64,000 nucleotides of DNA from Bacteriovoracaceae bacterium (GTDB lineage: Bacteria > Bdellovibrionota > UBA1018), in assembly GCA_947447665.1 (NCBI GenBank), contig CANFJX010000007.1, positions 62,001-126,000 on the forward strand. Direction: 5' to 3'. Every line of letters starts with the position of its first letter. Position 1 is the stretch's first letter. Both the position numbers and the translations under genes were made by a program. Of the stretch, positions 9,245-19,368 are shown one piece after another. A model generated the notes under the pieces. It was not told the DNA's origin. It worked only from the letters and a program-made list of their open reading frames with translations, and searched no databases.

Positions 9245-9630
9245 GTCGCACCAATTCACTCGAGGTTCCAGCCACCCACCCACTCGTTACCGCGGTCATT
9301 GATCATGGCTGTGAATTTGAGGGGAAGCTTTGTTTTCAAGGCACGGTCCGAATCGGCGGGACCTTCCGAGGAGAAATCTACACCCCTGATACGCTTGTGA
9401 TTGGTGAAGGGGCTAAAGTTGACGCTCAAATCGAGGCTGGAATCATTATTATTAGCGGAGAAGTAAACGGAAGTCTTCGCGCTAAGCACCGGGTCGAAAT
9501 CCATCGGCCTGCGGTGTTTCGCGGAGACATCCTGACTCCAAGTTTAAGCGTTGATGAGGGTGTAATTTTTGAGGGAAGCAGCAAAATGGCTCATTCCTCT
9601 CAACCTCTCGTGAACACTCACGAAAAATAA
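9241..9630 (+). CDS. Bactofilin (polymer-forming cytoskeletal protein)
   Basis: Bactofilins are right-handed beta-helix proteins that polymerise without nucleotides and scaffold cell-shape or segregation proteins. The 129-residue product has the regular hydrophobic/Gly repeat of the family (for example FRGEIYTPDTLVIGEG and INGxL-like turns), flanked by short disordered ends. Overlap with parB by 4 nt indicates co-translation. In Myxococcus a bactofilin scaffold organises ParABC, so a similar role in positioning the parS complex is a reasonable inference. Confidence 0.9.
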   Translation: MSRTNSLEVPATHPLVTAVIDHGCEFEGKLCFQGTVRIGGTFRGEIYTPDTLVIGEGAKVDAQIEAGIIIISGEVNGSLRAKHRVEIHRPAVFRGDILTPSLSVDEGVIFEGSSKMAHSSQPLVNTHEK

Positions 9631-9726
9631 AATCAAAACTTGACCCCGCCTTCAAATCTATGTTAGCGAGCACGTAAGTTTCCAAACAATACGGCCTAAA
9701 CACGAAAACGCAAGGTGGAGAATACC

Positions 9727-10173
9727 GTGAACGAGCTCTTGGAGCAGCTGAACTTAGATCAAAGTTTCTTTGTAGAATTGGCGCTTCTTGCCTTGATCTT
9801 TTTCGCCTTGTCGCAGCTCTACTTTAAGCCGTTTTTGAAGTTGATCCAGGCAAGACATAAAAAGACGGTCGAGGACCGCGAGGCAGCAGAGAAGCTCTCC
9901 CAGCAAGCCCAGTCCAAACTCTCCGAATACCAGCGGATTCTCACAGAGGAAAGGGTGCGAGTTAAAAAGCATTTAGATGAAGCACTCATGGAAGCGAAGA
10001 AGCAAGAGGCGCAAATCCTTTCCGAAGCAAGGGATGACGCTAAGAGGATCACTCAAGAGGCTGTTGAGTCAGTCCAAAAGCAGCGAGAAAGCCTGAAGCA
10101 GCAAGTCCAGATTGACGTTGAGGCCCTTGCTCAGACAATTTCAGAGCGCCTTTTATCGAGGAACAATCGATGA
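9727..10173 (+). CDS. F1Fo ATP synthase subunit b'
   Basis: This is a peripheral-stalk subunit, one of two b-type proteins encoded in tandem. About 148 residues: one N-terminal membrane helix (about 14-35), then a long charged coiled coil rich in Gln, Lys, Glu and Arg. The GTG at 9727 follows AAGGTGGAG at 9712-9720 and is preferred over an in-frame GTG at 9715 that lies inside that ribosome site. It overlaps the next gene by ATGA. Subunits a and c are not in this window, so the Fo membrane ring is encoded elsewhere. Confidence 0.85.
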   Translation: MNELLEQLNLDQSFFVELALLALIFFALSQLYFKPFLKLIQARHKKTVEDREAAEKLSQQAQSKLSEYQRILTEERVRVKKHLDEALMEAKKQEAQILSEARDDAKRITQEAVESVQKQRESLKQQVQIDVEALAQTISERLLSRNNR

Positions 10174-10643
10174 GCAGTGTGGCTATTTCATTTCTAAATT
10201 TATTCATCCTGGTTGGGGTGCTTGTTTACAAGCTAAGGAAGCCGACCCAAGATTACGTCCTTACGAGACACCACTCGCTGCGCGACGAGCTCAAGTCGGT
10301 CAGGGTTCAACTTCAGGCTGCTCAGGAGAAATACGACGAATTCTCCAGCAAGCTCAAAGCCTTGAGCTCCGAAGTTGCTGTGCTTAACGAACAATCTCAG
10401 CAGGACGCCGTAGCAATGACCCATAGGATTATTGCGGATGGAAGACGGTTGGCCGGCGGAATGGTTTCGGATGCGCGCAGTTCGGCTGAGACCCTTTATT
10501 CGGACCTCAAACGGGACCTCTATAATGAATTGAGTGCAAAGGTTCTAGATCGCGCTGAAGTTCTTCTGAAGGAGCGACTCACTCAAGACGACCAAGCTAG
10601 AATTCAAAAAGAATTTTCCAATCAGGTGGAGAGTATTCAATGA
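10170..10643 (+). CDS. atpF: F1Fo ATP synthase subunit b
   Basis: This is the second b-type stator subunit. 157 residues: a short N-terminal membrane segment (about 3-21) followed by an amphipathic coiled coil to the C-terminus. Two different b-like proteins in tandem imply a heterodimeric peripheral stalk, as in cyanobacteria and several deltaproteobacteria. It is coupled by ATGA overlaps to the genes on both sides. Confidence 0.85.
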   Translation: MSSVAISFLNLFILVGVLVYKLRKPTQDYVLTRHHSLRDELKSVRVQLQAAQEKYDEFSSKLKALSSEVAVLNEQSQQDAVAMTHRIIADGRRLAGGMVSDARSSAETLYSDLKRDLYNELSAKVLDRAEVLLKERLTQDDQARIQKEFSNQVESIQ

Positions 10644-11206
10644 GTGTAGGAAATTCCTATGCAAGAGCGCTGTTTGAAACTGTAGAAACTCAGGCTAGCG
10701 GGGTTCCGGAGCTTCTGAGGGAAATTGAAGCCAATTTCAAGCAGTTCGTGGATCTCGTTCAAGGTTCAAGTGAGCTTGAAATCGTTCTGGGTTCTCCGCT
10801 AACGACTCTCCAAGAGAAAGTCAGCGTCGTGAAGAGCCTATCGGAAAAGCTTAAAGTGAGTCCTATATTTCAAGCGTTTTTAGTGTTGTTAGCTAAAAAA
10901 AATCGCCTCTCCGTGCTTGGGGCCATTCACGACTCATGGAATTTAGTTCGGCTCGAGGCTGAGGGTGGTATCGCTGGGGATCTGGCGTCATCCTCCACTA
11001 TTGATGGAGCCGATGTAGAAAGTTTGGCAAAAGCATTTAGTCAAAAACTCGGAAAGAAAGTGACCTTTCGAGTGACGACGGACCTTTCGCTCTTAGCTGG
11101 TATTAAAGTCACCATAAATGGAGTGACCTATGACGGTTCACTTCGTTCTCAACTCCAAAAGCTTCATGATCATTTAGCGGTAGGGGCGTCCAGCGTTCAT
11201 GCCTAG
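10640..11206 (+). CDS. atpH: F1Fo ATP synthase subunit delta
   Basis: Delta sits at the top of F1 and binds the peripheral stalk. The 188-residue protein starts SVGNSYARALFE, the typical delta N-terminus (YAxALFE), and contains the conserved KxNRL motif (LLAKKNRLSVL). The C-terminal region VKVTINGVTYDGSLRSQLQKL matches the family ending. Position between b and alpha is standard. Confidence 0.93.
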   Translation: MSVGNSYARALFETVETQASGVPELLREIEANFKQFVDLVQGSSELEIVLGSPLTTLQEKVSVVKSLSEKLKVSPIFQAFLVLLAKKNRLSVLGAIHDSWNLVRLEAEGGIAGDLASSSTIDGADVESLAKAFSQKLGKKVTFRVTTDLSLLAGIKVTINGVTYDGSLRSQLQKLHDHLAVGASSVHA

Positions 11207-11236
11207 ATCATTAAGTTCAATTGTTTAGAGGAAGAT

Positions 11237-12751
11237 ATGCAAACTCGTGTTCGTCCTGAAGAAATAACTCAGATTCTTAAGTCACAGCTGGCCAATTTTG
11301 AAAAGAGATTGGATGTATCTGAAACTGGTACAGTCATGGCCGTAGGTGATGGCGTGGCAAAAGTATATGGCTTAGACAAGGCTATGGCTGGGGAATTAGT
11401 CGACTTTGGAAACGGAGTTGGCGGAATGATTCTCAACCTGGAAGAAGAGAGTGTGGGGATCGCCATTTTGGGCGATGACACACAGATTAAGGAAGGTTCC
11501 ACTGTAAAAAGAACGAATAAGATCGTTCAGGTACCAGTGGGAACTGAGCTTCTCGGCCGCGTGGTGAATGCTTTGGGCGTCCCCATTGATGGAAAAGGTG
11601 AGCTTCAGGCTAAGCACTATCGCAAAGTTGAGGTTAAGGCGCCTGGAATTGTGGGCCGACAATCTGTTAAGGAACCGCTTCAGACTGGCTTGAAGGCGAT
11701 TGACTCAATGATTCCGATCGGGCGGGGTCAACGTGAGCTCATCATCGGCGACCGCCAGACTGGAAAAACAGCCGTTGCCATTGATACGATTATCAATCAA
11801 AAGGGCAGAGGCGTTTACTGTATTTATGTCGCCATCGGGCAGAAACAATCCACGGTTGCTCAAGTGGTGGATAAATTAAAGGAGAGCGGTGCTCTGGAGC
11901 ATACCATTGTGGTTGCTGCAACTGCGGCCGACCAAGCTCCTCTGCAATTTTTGGCAGCCTACACCGGCGTGACCATGGGCGAATGGTTCAGAGACAACGG
12001 AAAACATGCTTTGATCGTTTATGATGACTTAACCAAGCAGGCTCAGGCTTATCGTCAGCTTTCTCTATTGCTGCGCCGACCTCCAGGGCGCGAGGCCTAT
12101 CCTGGGGACGTGTTTTACTTGCATTCTCGTCTTCTTGAGCGAGCCTGCAAGCTTTCTGATGAGCTTGGTGGAGGCTCTCTCACAGCGCTCCCTATCATTG
12201 AGACTCAAGCAGGGGACGTTTCCGCCTATATTCCCACCAACGTGATTTCAATCACTGACGGTCAGATTTTCTTGGAGACGGATTTGTTTTACTCCGGCGT
12301 TCGCCCAGCAGTGAACGTGGGTATTTCTGTCTCCCGCGTGGGAGGAAGTGCTCAAATTAAGGCAATGCGGCAGGTTGCCGGTAGCTTGAGACTTGAACTT
12401 GCTCAGTACCGAGAAAAAGCTGCGTTTGCGCAGTTTGGTAGCGACTTAGATCCGGCTACCCAGAGGCAGTTGGCTCGCGGACAAAGATTGACCGAGATTT
12501 TGAAACAGGGACAGTACGCTCCTATGTCGGTTGAGCGACAAGTTGTGATCATTTTCGCTGGGACTAACGGTTATCTCGACAAATATCCAGTAGACAGGCT
12601 AGGCGATTACGAAACTCAGCTCGCTGCTTTTATGGATAAGAAGTATCCCGAAATCTGCCAGGTGATCGTGACAAGTGGGAAGATTGACGATGCTCTTAAG
12701 GCAAAGATGGAGCAGGCGTTGAAGGAGTTCGACGGGGTTTTCGTAGCCTAG
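11237..12751 (+). CDS. atpA: F1Fo ATP synthase subunit alpha
   Basis: Alpha is the non-catalytic nucleotide-binding subunit of F1. The 504-residue protein has Walker [15 protein letters not shown] (about 169-182), Walker [12 protein letters not shown] and the signature [25 protein letters not shown] ribosome site precedes the ATG. Length and order (after delta, before gamma) are canonical. Confidence 0.98.
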   Translation: MQTRVRPEEITQILKSQLANFEKRLDVSETGTVMAVGDGVAKVYGLDKAMAGELVDFGNGVGGMILNLEEESVGIAILGDDTQIKEGSTVKRTNKIVQVPVGTELLGRVVNALGVPIDGKGELQAKHYRKVEVKAPGIVGRQSVKEPLQTGLKAIDSMIPIGRGQRELIIGDRQTGKTAVAIDTIINQKGRGVYCIYVAIGQKQSTVAQVVDKLKESGALEHTIVVAATAADQAPLQFLAAYTGVTMGEWFRDNGKHALIVYDDLTKQAQAYRQLSLLLRRPPGREAYPGDVFYLHSRLLERACKLSDELGGGSLTALPIIETQAGDVSAYIPTNVISITDGQIFLETDLFYSGVRPAVNVGISVSRVGGSAQIKAMRQVAGSLRLELAQYREKAAFAQFGSDLDPATQRQLARGQRLTEILKQGQYAPMSVERQVVIIFAGTNGYLDKYPVDRLGDYETQLAAFMDKKYPEICQVIVTSGKIDDALKAKMEQALKEFDGVFVA

Positions 12752-12773
12752 TCGGCTGAGAGACGGAGCTTTC

Positions 12774-15112
<2,339 letters not shown>

Positions 15113-15135
15113 CTGTCAAGGAAGGGCGAATCGAA

Positions 15136-15555
15136 GTGAGCGAAGAACTAAAACTCAGTATATTGTCACCCGAGAGAAGACTTGTTGAGTCCATTTCTGT
15201 GGAAGAAGTGACTTTGACAGGGAGTGAAGGGCAAATTCAGATTTTGCCTGGCCACGCCCCAATGATTGCCACGCTGAGCACGGGACTGTTTCAGTACCGT
15301 TCGAAGGGGCGTGATCCCGTGGTGGGGGTCATATCGAGTGGCTTCTTTCGCATTTCTGATGGCCAGATCCATGTTTTGGCTGAAACCGTGGAGTTGAAGT
15401 CAGAGATCGACATCGACCGAGCAAAAAAGGCTCAAAAGTTAGCTGAGGAAACTCTGCTTGCCGCAGACCTGGATGCCCACCGGTTCAATAAATATCAACT
15501 TAAGCTTCAGCGATCGTTGATTCGTCAACAGATTGCTGGAAGTGAGTTCCAATAA
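15136..15555 (+). CDS. atpC: F1Fo ATP synthase subunit epsilon
   Basis: Epsilon binds gamma and regulates ATP hydrolysis. The 139-residue protein has the beta-sandwich domain with GSEGQIQILPGHAPM, the family signature, and a C-terminal helical pair. It begins with GTG after AAGGAAGGG. It is the last gene of the atp operon and is followed by a strong stem-loop. Confidence 0.95.
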   Translation: MSEELKLSILSPERRLVESISVEEVTLTGSEGQIQILPGHAPMIATLSTGLFQYRSKGRDPVVGVISSGFFRISDGQIHVLAETVELKSEIDIDRAKKAQKLAEETLLAADLDAHRFNKYQLKLQRSLIRQQIAGSEFQ

Positions 15556-15557
15556 AT

Positions 15558-15604
15558 TGAGGTGGGACCAACGTGGGTGCTATGCTCCCATGCTGGTCCC
15601 CTCA
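15558..15604 (+). terminator. Stem-loop after the atp operon
   Basis: The arm TGAGG-T-GGGACCA (15558-15570) pairs with TGGTCCC-CTCA (15594-15604), with one bulged T. Further inner pairing (GTGGG with CCCAT, including a G-U pair) tightens the loop. It starts two bases after the atpC stop. There is no T tract after the stem, so it may be a processing or stabilising hairpin rather than a classical intrinsic terminator. Confidence 0.45.
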
Positions 15605-15695
15605 CGTTGTCCACTGGCAGCATCCCTTGCTAAATTTCGCGCTGACCTTTATTGTAAATAGAGGGGTTCATCCCAGAGGCGTGGCGGGCTTGAGC

Positions 15696-17399
15696 ATGTG
15701 GAGCTTTCTTTCATTTCTACTCATTTATTTATTTGTTGGGGTCAGGGCTGACGCCTCGTTGGAGCCGCTCGCCGAACTCATAAAACCAGATGAAATGAGT
15801 CCGCGAATTGAGTTGGCGATCCGGACCAATCAGAGCCTCGATCCCGGTTTTTTGGACCGTGTTCAACCATTCCGAGATTATCTTTATCAGGTTCAGGAGA
15901 CGGATCTTGACCAGCTTCTACTTGAGTTGAAGCGAATGGAGATGGAGATCTACCAACAGTCTGTTGAGCGGACTCTTGCGCTGACGCAGAGCGATTGTGG
16001 ACCGGATTCATTAGCTTCACTCAGTCAATCAACCACTTGGGATTTCGAGAAGATGCTCACTCAGCTGGGGGTGCGGATTGTTCAATCACTCCCGGATATT
16101 GAGTCGCCAAATTCTCCAGCCCGGCAGATGACTAGTACAGACCCTCAGAGCTCGGGAGATTCCAAGGGCGGGTTAGCTGGACCAGGCGCACAGGGTTCTC
16201 GAGGAATAAGTGAGAAGCAGCTTTTTGTTCGCGCCTTTGATCGAGATCTAACGCCATTGGAGGCGGTTCGAACCGAAATGATTTCTTTAGAGAAGACACC
16301 TAGAGGAGTGCGGGGGTGGCAGGAGTCGTCAAAAGAAGGCAATTTATCAGGTTTGGATTCTGGAATGGCAGCCGAAAAGTATTGGGCCACGGTGAGTTGG
16401 GTCGATCCGAAGGAGAAGAATTTGGCGCCCATTCCGCTCGTAGGGACTAACACGATTCGAATTCTAGAGAGTAAGTTTGGTGGGCACCTCGAGGGCGGCA
16501 TCGTTTTTGGCAAAGTCGCGAGTGATTGGGCGATCAAGTTCGGTAGTGAAAACGTGAAGCACCCTATTTTCCTCAATGAGCGATTTGAGGTGATGTCGGC
16601 TGATGCGAGTCACTTACCCCGATATTTCGTGATTGCGGGAGTTACCGAGGAAACGGGTTTGATTCAGTTGGTCTCAACCCAGTTTCCTTGGAGTGGCTCA
16701 GTTCGGTTTCCAGTCCTCCAAGGGAAAGCGACCTACCTCGACCTGAGTCGACCAGAACTTAGGAAAATCTCAGGCCAAGTGGTCGATCGTGAGAGCGCCT
16801 ATCATTCGACCAAAACCGAGCCCTCCGTGGTTCGGGTGGCTGGACAGAGTGCTCCTTGGACTAAAACTGATTCAAAGGGATTTTTTCAGTTGAATCAGGT
16901 TCTGACCTTTTCTCATTACCCAGTTTTTTTGGATGTTCAGAGGGAAGGAATCACCACCCTACGGTACCGAGTTTTACCTGAAAAATTGGGTGCCGTTGTC
17001 TTTTACCGAATGAAGGAGAAGGAGATCGATTCTTGGCGGGCTCAGCTTAATTTGTTTCACCAGGATCGACAGTCCGGTGCATTTGCGCTGAATCGGGAAT
17101 CCCCCTTGGTGGTCGGGTATTTGAGAAACCCCATTGCACGGTACTCAGATCTGGACTTACTTCCGTTTCTTCGGCTTCTTCCAGCTCGGCCTTTGTGGGC
17201 TCCGGTAGCTTATGTTCGGTCGCCTGGAGGTCTGCTGGAAAAGGATGTTTATCTCAGCGTTCATGACAGTCGGGTAGTAGGCGCTCATCTCGCCAATGCA
17301 GGATTTTTAATGGGGATCCACGGGGAGGACGGCCAGACCCTGTATTCAGAATGGGGATATACCTCCCCAAGCGTGGTTAATGTTCTGGGGCCCGATTAG
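15696..17399 (+). CDS. Secreted protein of unknown function
   Basis: From the ATG at 15696 the 567-residue product opens with a clear signal peptide (WSFLSFLLIYLFVGVRADA). The frame is open further upstream, but those residues overlap the post-atp stem-loop and do not look like protein. The N-terminal third is helical and acidic, with a Ser/Pro/Gly-rich linker at about 150-185. Later, around residues 355-435, the pattern ISGQVVDRES...TDSKGFFQL resembles a carboxypeptidase-regulatory-like beta-sandwich domain. No catalytic motif is visible. It lies between the atp operon and xseB, 33 nt before the latter. Confidence 0.6.
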   Translation: MWSFLSFLLIYLFVGVRADASLEPLAELIKPDEMSPRIELAIRTNQSLDPGFLDRVQPFRDYLYQVQETDLDQLLLELKRMEMEIYQQSVERTLALTQSDCGPDSLASLSQSTTWDFEKMLTQLGVRIVQSLPDIESPNSPARQMTSTDPQSSGDSKGGLAGPGAQGSRGISEKQLFVRAFDRDLTPLEAVRTEMISLEKTPRGVRGWQESSKEGNLSGLDSGMAAEKYWATVSWVDPKEKNLAPIPLVGTNTIRILESKFGGHLEGGIVFGKVASDWAIKFGSENVKHPIFLNERFEVMSADASHLPRYFVIAGVTEETGLIQLVSTQFPWSGSVRFPVLQGKATYLDLSRPELRKISGQVVDRESAYHSTKTEPSVVRVAGQSAPWTKTDSKGFFQLNQVLTFSHYPVFLDVQREGITTLRYRVLPEKLGAVVFYRMKEKEIDSWRAQLNLFHQDRQSGAFALNRESPLVVGYLRNPIARYSDLDLLPFLRLLPARPLWAPVAYVRSPGGLLEKDVYLSVHDSRVVGAHLANAGFLMGIHGEDGQTLYSEWGYTSPSVVNVLGPD

Positions 17400-17432
17400 A
17401 CAGAAAAGAGATGAAGTGGTAGATTGGCTGCT

Positions 17433-17684
17433 ATGAGTAATAATCAACTTTCAGATGTCCAAGCTCAAAAGCCAAGTTTTGAAGTTGCCTTGGATCAACT
17501 CCAGTCGAGCGTAAAAAAGCTGGAAAGCGGCGAGTTATCTCTTGAAGATGCTTTAAAGCAATTTGAGGAGGGCGTTAAGCTGACTCGAATTTGTCAGGAG
17601 TACCTCGGGGCAGCCGAGCAAAAAATTGAAATTCTGACGAAGGGAAGTTCAAGTGAGCAGGTTCAACTGCAGAACTTCCCCTAG
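17433..17684 (+). CDS. xseB: Exodeoxyribonuclease VII small subunit
   Basis: XseB is the small subunit of exonuclease VII, which degrades single-stranded DNA to oligonucleotides. The 83-residue protein has the family pattern: SFEVALDQLQSSVKKLESGE, LSLEDALKQFEEGVKL, and CQEYLGAAEQKIEIL. The ATG at 17433 is preferred to an in-frame TTG at 17424. XseA is not present in the window. tlyA follows 17 nt later, a common neighbour. Confidence 0.92.
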   Translation: MSNNQLSDVQAQKPSFEVALDQLQSSVKKLESGELSLEDALKQFEEGVKLTRICQEYLGAAEQKIEILTKGSSSEQVQLQNFP

Positions 17685-17701
17685 ACTCAAATTCGGTGGT
17701 C

Positions 17702-18463
17702 ATGTCTAGTCCCAAGAGTCAGAGCAAAAAGAGAATTGATCTCCTCCTCGTGGAGAGGGGATTGGCTCCCAGTCGCGAGCGCGCGCAGGGACTCATTTTA
17801 GCAGGACAGGTTTTGGTCGACGACACTCCTGTGGTGAAGCCTGGCCAATGCGTTCCTGCAGATTCAGAAGTTCGAATTCGGGGCCAAGAGCATCCATTTG
17901 TTTCGAGGGGCGGCATTAAGCTTGAGGCTGCGCTGAAATCTTTCGGAGTTACGGTAGGCGAGCGAGTCGCTCTGGATGTGGGCGCCTCCACGGGAGGATT
18001 TTCCCACGTCTTATTGCTGGGAGGTGTTCAAAAAGTTTTCGCGATCGATGTAGGCCAGAATCAAATGGACTGGAAGATACGCTCCGACCCTCGCGTGATA
18101 GTGAAGGAAAAGCTCAACGCCAGGTACTTGACCTTTGATCAGATCGGACAGAAAGTTGATTTGATCGTCGTGGATGTTTCATTTATTTCTTTGGAAATGA
18201 TTCTGCCTGCGTTGATACAGTTCTCAGACCCGGGTACTGACTGGATTACTCTTGTAAAACCCCAATTCGAAGTGGGTAAGGGTAAGTTAGGAAAGGGAGG
18301 GATCGTAACTTCTGACGAAGCTCGCCAGGAGGTATTGGCGAAAATAATTCAATTTGGTAAAACCCTAGATCTGGTGGCAATAAAATGGATCGAGTCTCCC
18401 ATCACCGGAACTGAAGGCAATAAGGAGTTCCTCGTTCATTGGAAGCTCAACCTACTCGAGTGA
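17702..18463 (+). CDS. tlyA: TlyA family rRNA 2'-O-methyltransferase
   Basis: TlyA enzymes methylate ribose 2'-OH groups of 16S and/or 23S rRNA; some homologues are described as haemolysins. The 253-residue protein has an N-terminal S4 RNA-binding domain (RIDLLLVERGLAPSRERAQ), then the linker FVSRGGIKLEAAL. The FtsJ-like SAM domain has LDVGASTGGFSHVLL, followed by VDVSFISLEMILPA and LVKPQFEVGKGK. The start is ATG 17702; GTG 17696 is possible. Its stop overlaps the GTG start of the next gene. Confidence 0.93.
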   Translation: MSSPKSQSKKRIDLLLVERGLAPSRERAQGLILAGQVLVDDTPVVKPGQCVPADSEVRIRGQEHPFVSRGGIKLEAALKSFGVTVGERVALDVGASTGGFSHVLLLGGVQKVFAIDVGQNQMDWKIRSDPRVIVKEKLNARYLTFDQIGQKVDLIVVDVSFISLEMILPALIQFSDPGTDWITLVKPQFEVGKGKLGKGGIVTSDEARQEVLAKIIQFGKTLDLVAIKWIESPITGTEGNKEFLVHWKLNLLE

Positions 18464-19368
18464 TAAAAAAAGTATTTTTGTGTATTTCCCTGGGGTGTGT
18501 GTTTGCTGCTTTAGGGTGTTCCACTGTGCAGCGGAGTTCGCTGCCTAATTCTATGGAGGCGACGCCCCCTCTTTTTCCGGGAATGAAATCTACCCAGCAA
18601 AAAGATATCGTAGGCCCCCCTGAGGCCTTCGGCCCCGGGGTTCAGCAGGGATCTTCCGTCTACGGGCCAGAGCTGAACCAAGTCAGGCCTGTGGTTCTAG
18701 TGTTAGGTCCTGGAATGGCTCGGGGATTTGCTTACGTGGGCGTTTTGGAGGCTCTGCACGAGAATAAGATACCCATTGCAGCCATCTGCGGAGCTGAAAT
18801 TGGAGCTCTCGTCGGTGCTCTTTATGCAACGAGTTCAAGTGTGAATCAGTTTGAATGGAAAATTCTCAAACTGAAAGAAGAGTTGTTCGTTTCTCGTACG
18901 CTACTGGGTGGGCAGAAGGCACGTTCAGAGCTCAATGGGCCATTGATCGACTTTATTAGGCAGGTGTTTGGAGATAAGAAGCTCTCAGACGCTTTGATCC
19001 CCATTCACGTGGTAGGCTCTACGAAAAAGCAAAGTATTGAATTGATTCAGTCTGGTAGCCTTTCGCAGGCAGTCGAGCGGACTATGGGAGGCCAGCATTC
19101 TGAGCCTTCTGTAGGGATGCTAGTTGATGATGCGCGGTCCCTTAACCTTGGGCCGGTTGTGGTGGTAGATGTTCTTACTTCTCGAGATTCTGCTCGTGCC
19201 AGGGATCAACGGTCCAAGGCTGATTTCGAACTGCGGCCCGATTTGGTAGGAATTGGATATCTAGACTTCAATCAAAAAACAGAAGCTGCTTTCCGTGGAA
19301 AAAGTGCAATAATTCAGAATATAAGCGAAATTAAACGCCAGGTCGGGGGAACCATCATCCGTGAGTAA
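18460..19368 (+). CDS. Patatin-like lipoprotein, predicted catalytically inactive
   Basis: The product (about 302 residues) starts at GTG 18460, overlapping the tlyA stop. It has a lipoprotein signal ending FAALGC, so Cys is lipidated. The domain from about residue 75 is patatin-like: the usual GGGGARG oxyanion loop reads GPGMARG, followed by FAYVGVLEAL. The nucleophile elbow, normally GxSxG followed by GALYA, reads GAEIGALVGALYA, so Glu replaces the serine. The catalytic DGG/DGA reads DDA. Active patatins are phospholipases; this copy lacks the dyad and probably binds or scaffolds. It overlaps the penicillin-binding protein start by 8 nt, suggesting a cell-envelope role. Confidence 0.8.
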   Translation: MIKKVFLCISLGCVFAALGCSTVQRSSLPNSMEATPPLFPGMKSTQQKDIVGPPEAFGPGVQQGSSVYGPELNQVRPVVLVLGPGMARGFAYVGVLEALHENKIPIAAICGAEIGALVGALYATSSSVNQFEWKILKLKEELFVSRTLLGGQKARSELNGPLIDFIRQVFGDKKLSDALIPIHVVGSTKKQSIELIQSGSLSQAVERTMGGQHSEPSVGMLVDDARSLNLGPVVVVDVLTSRDSARARDQRSKADFELRPDLVGIGYLDFNQKTEAAFRGKSAIIQNISEIKRQVGGTIIRE

